Shown piece by piece: positions 1 to 6,707 of a DNA stretch of 8,138 nucleotides. The notes under the pieces were generated by a model, which was given only the letters and a program-made list of their open reading frames with translations, made no database searches and had not been told where the DNA came from. The number at the start of each line of letters is the position of its first letter. The first letter of the stretch is position 1. The translations under genes were made by a program, and so were the position numbers. Source of the stretch: an uncultured Emticicia sp. (GTDB lineage Bacteria > Bacteroidota > Bacteroidia > Cytophagales > Spirosomataceae); the NCBI RefSeq assembly GCF_937903345.1, contig NZ_CALCZQ010000018.1, positions 1 through 8,138 of the forward strand, in the 5' to 3' direction.

Positions 1-407
1 AATAAAGACAGCCTATTATTTACTAATATTTATAGTATTTAATTGATATATTACTTATGTTTTAGTTAGTATAGCACGGAATGTAGATTTTATACCCTTT
101 CTATTAATATTTGACGTTAATTTCAAAAGTTTTAATTCTTTGAAATAGGGTAGAAGGATTATATATTGAATGACATTTCTACTAAGGCAATTTGCATTTA
201 CAAACAACAGTATGTATCTTTGAATTATAGAAATACACCATTTATTTATTTTTTTAGACTAAACCAAATTTTATTCTTCTTAGAAAAGTACAATAGTATA
301 ATACAAATAAAATACTTAAATTTTTCTTAAAAAACAATTGTAAATAACTGATATTCAAATGTTTAATGATTTTAAAGTAAACAAATAATTTATATATTAA
401 TTTTATA
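1..407. other. Non-coding AT-rich region upstream of dapD
   Basis: No convincing coding frame is present on either strand. The only clear signal is a promoter at 191-222 pointing into dapD. A small inverted repeat, TTTCAAA at 121-127 and TTTGAAA at 139-145 with an 11-base spacer, lies about 45 bases upstream of that promoter. It could be a protein-binding site or chance in AT-rich DNA. A TGTAAATAA word at 339-347 is shared with the 2705-3660 intergenic region. The end of any gene lying left of the window is not visible. Confidence 0.6.
191..222 (+). promoter_or_regulatory. Predicted Bacteroidota-type promoter for dapD
   Basis: TTTG at 191-194 and TATCTTTG at 215-222 match the -33 (TTTG) and -7 (TAnnTTTG) boxes used by the primary sigma factor of Bacteroidota. 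The 20-base spacing between them is ideal. Transcription should begin near 228, giving a 5' leader of about 180 bases before the dapD start at 408. I recognise no known RNA regulator in that leader. The match is seen directly; use in the cell is inferred. Confidence 0.6.
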
Positions 408-1214
408 ATGAATCAAAGAGAAATTATCGAACTTGCGTGGGAAAACCGTGAACTTTTAAAAGAACAAATTACGCAAAATACAATCAAAGAAATTGTTAGT
501 TTGGTTGATAATGGGGAACTTAGAGTAGCAGAACCAACGGTGGATGGTTGGAAAACAAATGATTGGGTTAAAAAGGCAATAATACTCTACTTCCCAATGC
601 AATTAATGTCTGTACAGGAAGTTGGTATTTTTGAGTATCACGATAAAATGAAACTAAAAACTGGCTATGATAAATTAGGTGTACGTGTAGTCCCTCCAGC
701 AGTTGCTCGCTATGGTGCATTTTTAGCAAAAGGTGTTATCTTGATGCCTTCTTATGTAAATATAGGTGCTTACGTAGACAGTGGGACGATGGTGGATACG
801 TGGGCAACGGTTGGAAGTTGTGCTCAAATCGGTAAAGATGTACACCTCAGTGGTGGCGTAGGTATCGGTGGAGTTCTTGAACCACCACAAGCTTCACCAG
901 TTATCATCGAAGATAGTGCATTTATTGGTTCAAGATGTATTGTTGTAGAGGGTGCAAGAGTTGGAAAAAGAGCTGTTTTAGGTGCTGGTGTTACAATCAC
1001 TGGTAGTTCAAAAATAATTGATGTCAATACTGGCACAGAATATATCGGTTACGTTCCAGATAATTCGGTTGTAATACCTGGGATGTTGCCAAAAAAATAT
1101 CCTGCCGGAGAATTTGGGGTACCTTGTGCTCTAATTATAGGACAAAGAAAAGCAAGTACTGACCTAAAGACATCTCTTAATGAGGCCTTAAGAGAAAACA
1201 ATGTTTCAATATAA
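408..1214 (+). CDS. dapD: 2,3,4,5-tetrahydropyridine-2,6-dicarboxylate N-succinyltransferase (DapD)
   Basis: DapD transfers succinyl from succinyl-CoA to tetrahydrodipicolinate. This is the first step of the succinylase branch leading to meso-diaminopimelate for the cell wall and to lysine, and it takes place in the cytosol. The 268-residue product is close to the family's usual length (about 270-275). The N-terminal third (about 1-95) is the helical domain. From about residue 105 to 205 it forms a left-handed beta-helix of hexapeptide repeats, with the family signature MVDTWATVGSCAQIG at 128-142 followed by SGGVGIGGVLEP at 148-159. D130 and E181 (in VVEG) sit where conserved acidic residues of the family lie. 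A short C-terminal domain closes the chain. The ATG at 408 is preceded by an AT-rich leader with no Shine-Dalgarno, usual in this phylum. The gene stands alone, with a promoter at 191-222 and a terminator at 1316-1357. No other dap gene is nearby. Identification is secure. Confidence 0.97.
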   Translation: MNQREIIELAWENRELLKEQITQNTIKEIVSLVDNGELRVAEPTVDGWKTNDWVKKAIILYFPMQLMSVQEVGIFEYHDKMKLKTGYDKLGVRVVPPAVARYGAFLAKGVILMPSYVNIGAYVDSGTMVDTWATVGSCAQIGKDVHLSGGVGIGGVLEPPQASPVIIEDSAFIGSRCIVVEGARVGKRAVLGAGVTITGSSKIIDVNTGTEYIGYVPDNSVVIPGMLPKKYPAGEFGVPCALIIGQRKASTDLKTSLNEALRENNVSI

Positions 1215-1315
1215 GTTAATTACATTTAGAAATAGCAATCAAAATTTAAATTAAATGTTTGATATTATTCAATTGATTCCATAGATAAAAAGTTTATATA
1301 CTCCTTTTTTTAATC

Positions 1316-1357
1316 AAAAAATGTCTATTCAAGTATATCTGAATGGACATTTTTTTT
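1316..1357. terminator. Bidirectional intrinsic terminator between dapD and the ClC gene
   Basis: A 16-bp stem pairs 1316-1331 with 1340-1355 (one G-U wobble) around an 8-base loop. The left arm begins with six A and the right arm runs into T's up to 1357, so the RNA made from either strand would carry a U tract. It lies 102 bases after the dapD stop and about 40 bases beyond the ClC stop. It therefore probably ends both convergent transcripts. Confidence 0.85.
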
Positions 1358-1396
1358 ATCAAAAACTGCTTTAGAAAGATAATACTATCTTATTTA

Positions 1397-2704
1397 TCAT
1401 AGTTTGGCATTTTCTTTACTATTCATTTTCAGGCTCCTAGAAACCTCAACACGCTGAGCATGGTAAATTGTATTGTCGCCGCTAAAATAATACGCTACAA
1501 TACAAGAAATAGCGTAATACAGGACATTTTCAGACCCGAATAACTCTATCCCAAGAATTATACTTGCTAATGGAGTATTGGTAGCAGCAGCAAAGACTGC
1601 AATAAATCCTAATCCAGCCAAAAGATCGATCGGACAACCGAGTAAAACTGCCAATGTATTCCCCAAAGTTGCTCCTATAAAGAAGAGTGGTGTTACTTCT
1701 CCACCTTTAAAACCCATATTTAGCGTGATAGCCGTAAGTAGCAACTTCCAGAACCAACTAAAAGTCTCTGCTCCATCCTCCTTGAATGCCGAAACTATAC
1801 TAACACCTGCACCTTTATATGAACTTACACTTAGTCCCAGATAGTCTGATGTACCAAGCAAATAACTTATGGTCACAACTAATCCTCCACCTATGATAGG
1901 TATTAAAAGTTTATTCAGAATAAAATTGTTACTCATTTTTTTTATAATTTCTGAAAATTTAACGAATAATATAGCAACTAATCCAAACAAAATACTCGAT
2001 AAAACAACTTTAATCAATAGAATCATATCAAACGATACATTCAAAGATGAATGAGATCCTACATATGCAACCTGATATTGCGTATGCAAAACACCACATG
2101 CAGTGCATACAAGGTTGGCTAAGAAAGCAGCAAACAAACATGGTAAAAGTCCGGCATATTTAATTATGCCAACAGATAAGACTTCTAAGGCAAAAACACC
2201 TCCGGCCACTGGAGTTCCAAATACAGCTCCAAAACCTGCCGCAATGCCAGCCATCAAAAGTACTTTATTGTCGCTTGAAGAGAGTTTTATTATTCTTGAA
2301 AAATAAGAGGCAATACTTCCACCAATTTGCAAAGCGGTTCCTTCTCTACCTGCTGAGCCACCAAACAAATGAGTAAAAACGGTTGTAAAAATAATTAAAG
2401 GTGCCATTTTTAAAGGAACTCCTTCATCTGTGCTTTCGTGAATCTCGTTAATAATCAAATTATTTCCAGCTTCAGTTCCCTTACCGTATGATTGATATAT
2501 TAGGGTAATCAACACTCCAGAAAGTGGGAGTAAATAAATTAACCAGGTATTATTCCATCTCTGAGTTGTGACAAAATCGAGTAGCCACAGAAAGAACGCC
2601 ACTATCAATCCTGTTGTAACTGCTACAGGAATCACCAAAACTAAACTTTTGGATAAATCAAATATTCTTACAAACACTTTTCTTCCTATATTATTTAGTA
2701 GCAT
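1397..2704 (-). CDS. ClC-family chloride channel / anion-proton antiporter-like membrane protein
   Basis: This is an integral membrane protein of the ClC (EriC) superfamily, which moves chloride or related anions across the inner membrane. About ten hydrophobic stretches cover 435 residues, a normal length for a bacterial ClC without CBS domains. Numbered from the ATG at 2704, the GREGT motif (119-123) carries the external gating glutamate E121. GGEVTP (334-339) corresponds to the family's GxFxP region, and ATNTP (374-378) lies in a conserved late helix. The usual GSGIP selectivity loop is replaced by GKGTEAG (74-80). In the FALEV segment (171-175) the second glutamate of the usual EE pair, the internal proton glutamate of E. 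coli ClC, is V175. This pattern resembles the SycA-like bacterial subgroup; transport mode and substrate are not certain. A TTG two codons upstream (2710) could also start the frame, but the ATG is more likely. The gene is transcribed alone and convergent to dapD. Confidence 0.9.
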   Translation of the reverse strand: MLLNNIGRKVFVRIFDLSKSLVLVIPVAVTTGLIVAFFLWLLDFVTTQRWNNTWLIYLLPLSGVLITLIYQSYGKGTEAGNNLIINEIHESTDEGVPLKMAPLIIFTTVFTHLFGGSAGREGTALQIGGSIASYFSRIIKLSSSDNKVLLMAGIAAGFGAVFGTPVAGGVFALEVLSVGIIKYAGLLPCLFAAFLANLVCTACGVLHTQYQVAYVGSHSSLNVSFDMILLIKVVLSSILFGLVAILFVKFSEIIKKMSNNFILNKLLIPIIGGGLVVTISYLLGTSDYLGLSVSSYKGAGVSIVSAFKEDGAETFSWFWKLLLTAITLNMGFKGGEVTPLFFIGATLGNTLAVLLGCPIDLLAGLGFIAVFAAATNTPLASIILGIELFGSENVLYYAISCIVAYYFSGDNTIYHAQRVEVSRSLKMNSKENAKL

Positions 2705-3066
2705 ATTCAATTTTATTTAGCTCCATCTGCGTAGGGGAGTAGTTTTTGATAATTTTTTGATTGTTTTAGTTGCAAATGAGTTGAGTTATATTTTTCGAAT
2801 AATCCGTTTTGCTTACGTGGTTCATTAAAAAATATTCATTTAAAGCTTAAGTATTAAATACTTTGTAACATATATACTCTGTAAATAAATGCAAATACAT
2901 CAGATTTTAATCTTAAAAGCACAAATTATAGAATAGGGCAGACTTTTTTTCGATTCCAAAGGCATGTAGACGCATTTAAAATAACATAAAAATCTCCAAA
3001 AATAGTCAGAAAAATTAATAAAAAAGACAAATTGATAGATAAGCAAATAGAACATCATAGAAAAAA

Positions 3067-3103
3067 TCATAAACTTCGATCACAAAAAGGTAGGAGTTTA
3101 TGA
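3067..3103. repeat. Inverted repeat with 9-bp perfect arms (possible RNA hairpin)
   Basis: TCATAAACT at 3067-3075 is repeated inverted as AGTTTATGA at 3095-3103. In RNA the stem extends by a wobble and one C-G pair to about 11 bp, leaving a loop of about 15 bases. No T tract follows on the plus strand, so it is not a standard terminator in that direction. It stands far from both genes, about 360 bases before the ClC start and 560 before the XRE start. It could be a regulatory hairpin in a long ClC leader, part of a small RNA, or a binding site. Confidence 0.4.
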
Positions 3104-3510
3104 CCATTGAATACCGAATTATAGATATTATAATACCCACAATAAAACCTTGAATTAAGTTTTAAAAAATACTTATTGTTATGAATGAAAATTACAACTA
3201 TATTTTTTAAATAATTATGTAAATAAAGTATTGACTAATTTTATTTAATATTGTTTACAAAAATATCATATATAAATTAAAAACAAAACAAATTTACAAT
3301 TGTTTCAAGTAATTATTTACTTATGTATATATCTCAAGATTTGTTATTCTAACCTTTTCATTAGTACAATGTTTGATTTTTTAAAATTAACAATATTCAA
3401 TTGTTTGCAATTAAGACGATTTAAAAAAGTTTAGACTACATATTAAATAGGGGTTAAAAGACTAATGATCAATGAGTTAACAATTATAAACACCCAGTAA
3501 ACAGTTCCTA

Positions 3511-3554
3511 TTTACAAATTGAAAATTATATTTACAAAAGTATTTGGTTTACAT
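3511..3554. promoter_or_regulatory. Repeated TTTACA words at the XRE promoter, possible operator
   Basis: TTTACAA occurs at 3511-3517 and 3531-3537, exactly 20 bases apart (about two helical turns). TTTACAT follows at 3548-3554, inside the spacer of the predicted promoter at 3543-3574. Two more TTTACAA copies lie upstream at 3254-3260 and 3293-3299, and the inverse TTGTAAA lies at 3648-3654 just before the start codon. Sites so placed would suit repression by the XRE protein itself. That role is inference, and the AT richness of the region weakens it. Confidence 0.3.
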
Positions 3555-3574
3555 TCCTTAACTATTTATATTTG
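3543..3574 (+). promoter_or_regulatory. Predicted Bacteroidota-type promoter for the XRE regulator
   Basis: TTTG at 3543-3546 and TATATTTG at 3567-3574 fit the -33/-7 consensus with a 20-base spacer, the same geometry as the dapD promoter. Transcription would start near 3580, leaving a leader of about 80 bases. A second -7-like match, TAACTTTG at 3643-3650, lies only 10 bases before the ATG and has no -33 partner, so it is a poorer candidate. Confidence 0.55.
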
Positions 3575-3660
3575 TATATTATTAGTTTATAATTGTAATT
3601 GTACGTAATCACTTGTTATTTTATTATGTAATCAGCACGATTTAACTTTGTAAATAAAAA

Positions 3661-4086
3661 ATGAACCTCAACGAAAAAATTAGACGCTTCATAAGCGAGC
3701 AAGATTTAACTTCAACTAAGTTTGCCGACGAGATAGGTGTGCCTCGTCCGAGTATTTCGCACATTTTATCTGATAGAAATAAGCCCAGTCTCGAAATTGT
3801 TCAAAAAATGTATCGAAGATACCCAGAATTGGGCTTTACTTGGTTTTTAGAAGAAGAAGATGTACCAACTAAAACTCATACTCAAATTACTAATAATCAG
3901 ACACTTACAAGCATAAAACGCCCTGAGTATTCACCTCGAGAGTCGAATGAAAGAAAAATGCCCGAATCTACTCCAATACAGCAAAATCTAAACCCTGCCA
4001 TTTTGTCAAGTTTGAACCACGGTAGCATTGCTCGCATTATGGTTGTATTCACTGATGGAACAATTCAAGAGTTCAAAACCAACTAA
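3661..4086 (+). CDS. XRE-family helix-turn-helix regulator with short C-terminal strand module
   Basis: This is a small cytosolic DNA-binding protein of 141 residues; its target genes are unknown. Residues 3-60 form a lambda-repressor-like (Cro/C1, HTH_3) domain: a first helix at about 3-13, the helix-turn-helix at about 17-36 with TKFADEIGV followed by the recognition helix PRPSISHIL (28-36), then a helix near 43-52. GFTWFL (58-63) ends the domain in the way typical of XRE proteins in this phylum. Residues 66-118 are a polar, proline-rich linker, probably disordered. The last segment, IARIMVVFTDGTIQEF (123-138), looks like a beta-hairpin. Similar endings are, as I recall, common in Bacteroidota XRE proteins, perhaps serving dimerisation. 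The ATG at 3661 gives the full domain, and a terminator follows at 4130-4169. It is divergent from the ClC gene and upstream of the B12 unit, but a functional link to either is unproven. Confidence 0.85.
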   Translation: MNLNEKIRRFISEQDLTSTKFADEIGVPRPSISHILSDRNKPSLEIVQKMYRRYPELGFTWFLEEEDVPTKTHTQITNNQTLTSIKRPEYSPRESNERKMPESTPIQQNLNPAILSSLNHGSIARIMVVFTDGTIQEFKTN

Positions 4087-4129
4087 AATCACATGATACA
4101 ACATTTTGATTAATTTTAATTCATATTAT

Positions 4130-4169
4130 ACAGCCAAATCATCTTTCGTTTGTTTTGGCTGTTTTCTTT
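4130..4169 (+). terminator. Intrinsic terminator after the XRE gene
   Basis: ACAGCCAAA at 4130-4138 pairs perfectly with TTTGGCTGT at 4154-4162 around a 15-base loop. A T-rich tract (TTTTCTTT) runs to 4169. It lies 44 bases past the XRE stop and separates that transcript from the promoter of the riboswitch-led unit at 4198. Confidence 0.75.
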
Positions 4170-4197
4170 GTAAGTCAACCCAAAATTTTTTTTTCTA

Positions 4198-4229
4198 TTT
4201 TCAAAATCAAATTTATTCCTATATCTTTG
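4198..4229 (+). promoter_or_regulatory. Predicted promoter of the B12 uptake unit
   Basis: TATCTTTG at 4222-4229 is a full match to the -7 box TAnnTTTG. TTTT at 4198-4201, 20 bases upstream, is a three-of-four match to the -33 box. The predicted start of transcription, near 4235, falls just before the first paired segment of the riboswitch. That is where such a promoter should be. Confidence 0.6.
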
Positions 4230-4239
4230 ATAAGAATTA

Positions 4240-4456
4240 CGGTGCTATCGGCAAAAACTTCTTTTTGCTTTTAGCTTAATAGGGAATCTCGTCTAGCAAA
4301 ACTGCTTCAATCGAGAACTGTCCCCGCAACTGTAAACCTCATCAGATCTTTCGGTTCTGAAAACTGATTGCCTTGTCGATGGCATACTTAGCTTTACCAC
4401 TGCTTTAACTAAGCGGGAAGGTTTCGCAATCAGTGAGGTGAGTCAGGAGACCTGCC
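4240..4456 (+). promoter_or_regulatory. Cobalamin riboswitch (B12 element) aptamer
   Basis: This leader RNA binds adenosylcobalamin or a related corrinoid and turns down the genes after it. Conserved pieces appear in the expected order: GGTG at 4241-4244; a P2-like hairpin with GCAAAAA (4251-4257) pairing TTTTTGC (4262-4268); AATAGGGAA (4279-4287); CCCCGCAACTGTA (4322-4334); CCACTG (4398-4403) with GGGAAGG (4415-4421); and the B12 box GAGTCAGGAGACCTGCC at 4440-4456. The peripheral arm is well paired: CCTCA (4337-4341) with TGAGG (4434-4438), and ACTGATTGC (4363-4371) with GCAATCAGT (4426-4434). These two share one base, so they may be partly alternative. Smaller hairpins lie between. The receptor and lipoprotein genes downstream fit B12 control. 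The 5' boundary is approximate. Confidence 0.95.
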
Positions 4457-4471
4457 ATATTTCGTGTGTTT

Positions 4472-4497
4472 CATTTGCTTTCGGAGGAAGAGCAATG
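4472..4497 (+). promoter_or_regulatory. Hairpin after the riboswitch, probable expression platform
   Basis: Sixteen bases after the B12 box, TTGCT (4475-4479) pairs with AGCAA (4491-4495), and TTC (4480-4482) with GAA (4487-4489) above a single-base bulge. CA at 4472-4473 can add two pairs with TG at 4496-4497. The loop and upper stem carry GGAGG (4483-4487), and an ATG (4495-4497) is locked in the base. TTTGCT (4474-4479) is also complementary to AGCAAA (4295-4300) in an internal loop of the aptamer, so a loop contact or competing fold is possible. The pairing is seen; the role is inferred by analogy with class-II style kissing-loop control in other cobalamin riboswitches. Confidence 0.5.
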
Positions 4498-4614
4498 TTT
4501 CGTATCAAAATCAAAATCCTTATTGTTTTTTATTTAATCGAAGAGTATCGACTTCGCCTATTATGTTTAGCTAAGTGTGATACTTTTTCTACGGAATTTT
4601 TATTTATTTTTCTA

Positions 4615-6669
4615 ATGCAAAATCCAGCGAACGCTGCATTGCGGCGTATCAAAAAACTGTCAAAAAAACGCCTATTAAACATTTCCAAAATTTTGTTTTT
4701 GGGTGGTGGCTTTAGTATATCAGTAGGGGGTTTTTCACAGGAAATTTCTACCTCAAATTGTAAGGACTGCCAGCAACTTAATGAGGTTCAGGTGTTTGGG
4801 TTTTCACCCGAAAAATTCATGGCTGGGCTAAAAGTTCAAAAGATTGACTCGGTAAATTTAGCCCGATTTCAATTCCAAAACTTGTCAGATTTTCTGCAAT
4901 TTCAGACGCCAATTACCCTAAAATCTTATGGCTCAGGGCAACTAACCACTATCTCTTTTCGGGGCACATCTGCTAACCATACAGCCGTACTTTGGAACGG
5001 TCTAAATATAAATTCGCCAACTGTTGGGCTATCTGATTTATCTACAATTCCGTTGATGGTTTTTGATCAAATGTCTATTCAATTTGGCTCGTCAGCAAGT
5101 TGTGTAGGTAGCGATGCAGTAGGTGGGAGTATTTTATTAAGCTCAGTGCCAAACTGGAGTAACAAAGGCATCAAAGTAGCTGTTGGAGGACAATATGGGA
5201 GCTTCAGAAGTGGAAATCTCAACGCAGGGTTACGTTTGATGAAGACTTCTAAATATGGCATGATTAATAGTAAAACGATTTTCTATGGTGGAAATATGCG
5301 GAACTTTAATTATCAAACACTTACAAACAATGAGCTAAAAATTGATCGAAAGGGAGGCGAATATTCAATTGAACCATCGGAGACTACACAAAAAGGATTC
5401 GTACAGGATTTATATTTTAGATTTAATACGAAAAAGCAATCTACTTACCGACTCATTTACCTTAACACTTGGTTTACCGAAAATAAACTTACGATTCAGC
5501 CAAGAATAATTAATTTTAGAGAAATCACCCAAACTCAGGCATTTAGATTTATCGGCGGAACTCAACTTGATAATACCTCAGTAAAATTGGGTTTTATAAG
5601 AGATATCTTAGATTACGGAAAAGGCGACTTTCTACATCCGAGCCAAGCCTCAACAGACCGATACATCGTTCGTGCCGAACAGGATTTTATTTTTGAAAAA
5701 AAACCAATAAACCTAACTGTAAGAACTGGTGGAGAGTTTGTTCATTATGCAACTAAAGTTGATGGTTATGGGCCTGATTTTTTCTATGAAAATAGGGGTG
5801 ATATTTATGCTTTAATTCGTAAAACATTCGGATGGGGTGAGCAACCAAATAAAATTATCGCCTCACTAAATAGTAGACAATCATTTTCAAATCGTTATAA
5901 AGCACCATTTACACCCGCATTTGGATTAAATTTTAACCTAATAACGAAAAAGACTCTACAATTGGATGTCATGGCGAATGTTTCACGTAGTTTCAGACTC
6001 CCAACTTTAAATGAGAGATACTGGAAAATACTTGGTAATCCCAATATTCAGCCTGAAGATGGTATCAATAAAGAAATTGGTTTGGAGTATAATCAACTAC
6101 ATAATACATACTTTAAATCTTCTTTTTCATTCAATTTCTTTCATAACCTAATTGATAATTGGACTTATTGGAATCCTGAAAAAAAATACCGAGTGGAAAA
6201 CCTTCAACAAGTTCTGAGTAAAGGTTTAGAATTTAGCTCTTCTTTCAAATACCATGATTACCTTTTGAACAAAACTGCTGGATTGATTTTGGCATACTCG
6301 CTCACCAATGCCTCACAACAAAAAGTATATGATTTATTTGCCCAAGACCTCATCGGCAAACAACTGATATATGTCCCTCGTCATGCGATTTCAAGCAATA
6401 TTTACTTCGGTCAAAAAAATTGGACTGCGAGTATACAGGGAATGTTTAATTCTTTGCGTTATTATACCTTCGACCATTCTGGCAAGCCTTTTCCCTCATA
6501 TATTATCCTTAACTCAACCATTACACAGAAAATCAAATATATGTCGAAGGAAGCCAACTTGGTTTTGCAAGTCAATAATATTACAAATACCGTTTACCCA
6601 AATGTTAAACGCAATGCTATGCCAGGTATAAATTTCCAAATAGCAATTGTGTTTAATTTTCATCAGTAA
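4615..6669 (+). CDS. btuB: BtuB-like TonB-dependent outer-membrane receptor for cobalamin
   Basis: This is an outer-membrane beta-barrel receptor that imports corrinoids using energy from TonB-ExbBD. From the ATG at 4615 it has 684 residues (E. coli BtuB has 614). Residues 1-42 form a signal peptide: a basic n-region with RRIKK and KKR, a hydrophobic core near 26-37, and probable cleavage after FS or FSQ at 40-42. NEVQVFG (56-62) is a possible TonB box, preceded by an unusual CKDC (49-52). The plug domain covers about 66-186 with FRGTSANHTAVLWNG (115-129) and SSASCVGSDAVGGSI (159-173), both typical of the fold. The rest is barrel, ending in the aromatic strand VFNFHQ. No carboxypeptidase-like N-terminal domain is present. 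The frame is open upstream to a GTG at 4438, but that lies inside the riboswitch. An ATG at 4495 is possible yet adds a 40-residue stretch that hides the signal peptide. B12 as substrate rests mainly on the riboswitch and the BtuG-like neighbour. Confidence 0.9.
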   Translation: MQNPANAALRRIKKLSKKRLLNISKILFLGGGFSISVGGFSQEISTSNCKDCQQLNEVQVFGFSPEKFMAGLKVQKIDSVNLARFQFQNLSDFLQFQTPITLKSYGSGQLTTISFRGTSANHTAVLWNGLNINSPTVGLSDLSTIPLMVFDQMSIQFGSSASCVGSDAVGGSILLSSVPNWSNKGIKVAVGGQYGSFRSGNLNAGLRLMKTSKYGMINSKTIFYGGNMRNFNYQTLTNNELKIDRKGGEYSIEPSETTQKGFVQDLYFRFNTKKQSTYRLIYLNTWFTENKLTIQPRIINFREITQTQAFRFIGGTQLDNTSVKLGFIRDILDYGKGDFLHPSQASTDRYIVRAEQDFIFEKKPINLTVRTGGEFVHYATKVDGYGPDFFYENRGDIYALIRKTFGWGEQPNKIIASLNSRQSFSNRYKAPFTPAFGLNFNLITKKTLQLDVMANVSRSFRLPTLNERYWKILGNPNIQPEDGINKEIGLEYNQLHNTYFKSSFSFNFFHNLIDNWTYWNPEKKYRVENLQQVLSKGLEFSSSFKYHDYLLNKTAGLILAYSLTNASQQKVYDLFAQDLIGKQLIYVPRHAISSNIYFGQKNWTASIQGMFNSLRYYTFDHSGKPFPSYIILNSTITQKIKYMSKEANLVLQVNNITNTVYPNVKRNAMPGINFQIAIVFNFHQ

Positions 6670-6707
6670 TTCACTCATTATTTAAAATATATTTTAAAGT
6701 CAAAATA

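Larger units (their letters stand above)
2705..3660. other. Long non-coding intergenic region between divergent ClC and XRE genes
   Basis: These 956 bases, very rich in A and T, hold no reading frame with coding character. They must contain the promoters of both flanking genes. On the XRE side a good promoter is at 3543-3574. On the ClC side only weak candidates are visible: CAAAAATA at 2997-3004 reads as TATTTTTG on the minus strand, but its CAAA partner at 3028-3031 is 23 bases away, slightly too far. Other content is a stem-forming inverted repeat (3067-3103), TGTAAATAA words at 2880-2888, 3218-3226 and 3649-3657, and TTTACAA words at 3254, 3293, 3511 and 3531. A gene remnant or a small RNA cannot be excluded. 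Confidence 0.55.

Noticed and set aside
824..1036. Minus-strand open frame inside dapD
   Set aside because: It lies wholly opposite the conserved hexapeptide-repeat coding sequence, and its translation has no family resemblance; it is a shadow frame.
1578..2306. Three plus-strand open frames opposite the ClC gene
   Set aside because: They are antisense shadows of a well-conserved membrane protein, and their products look like back-translation of its codons.
2944..2964. TTCGATTCC resembling a tRNA T-loop
   Set aside because: The flanking bases do not form a proper T stem, and no anticodon or acceptor arm can be built around it.
3254..3554. CRISPR-like array from the repeated TTTACAA words
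   Set aside because: The repeats are only 7 bases long, irregularly spaced overall, and lack constant spacers or nearby cas genes.
3643..3650. TAACTTTG as the XRE promoter -7 box
   Set aside because: It has no TTTG-like -33 box at 19-21 bases and would leave a leader of only a few bases. The 3543-3574 pair is a complete match.
4438..4614. GTG at 4438 as the start of the TonB receptor
   Set aside because: The GTG falls in the closing stem beside the B12 box of the riboswitch, and the added residues would bury the signal peptide inside the chain.
5079..5261. Minus-strand open frame within btuB
   Set aside because: It is opposite the plug and early barrel coding region and has no independent support.
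6371..6631. Overlapping plus-strand frame in the 3' part of btuB
   Set aside because: It is out of frame with clear barrel-strand coding sequence, with no leader and no recognisable product.
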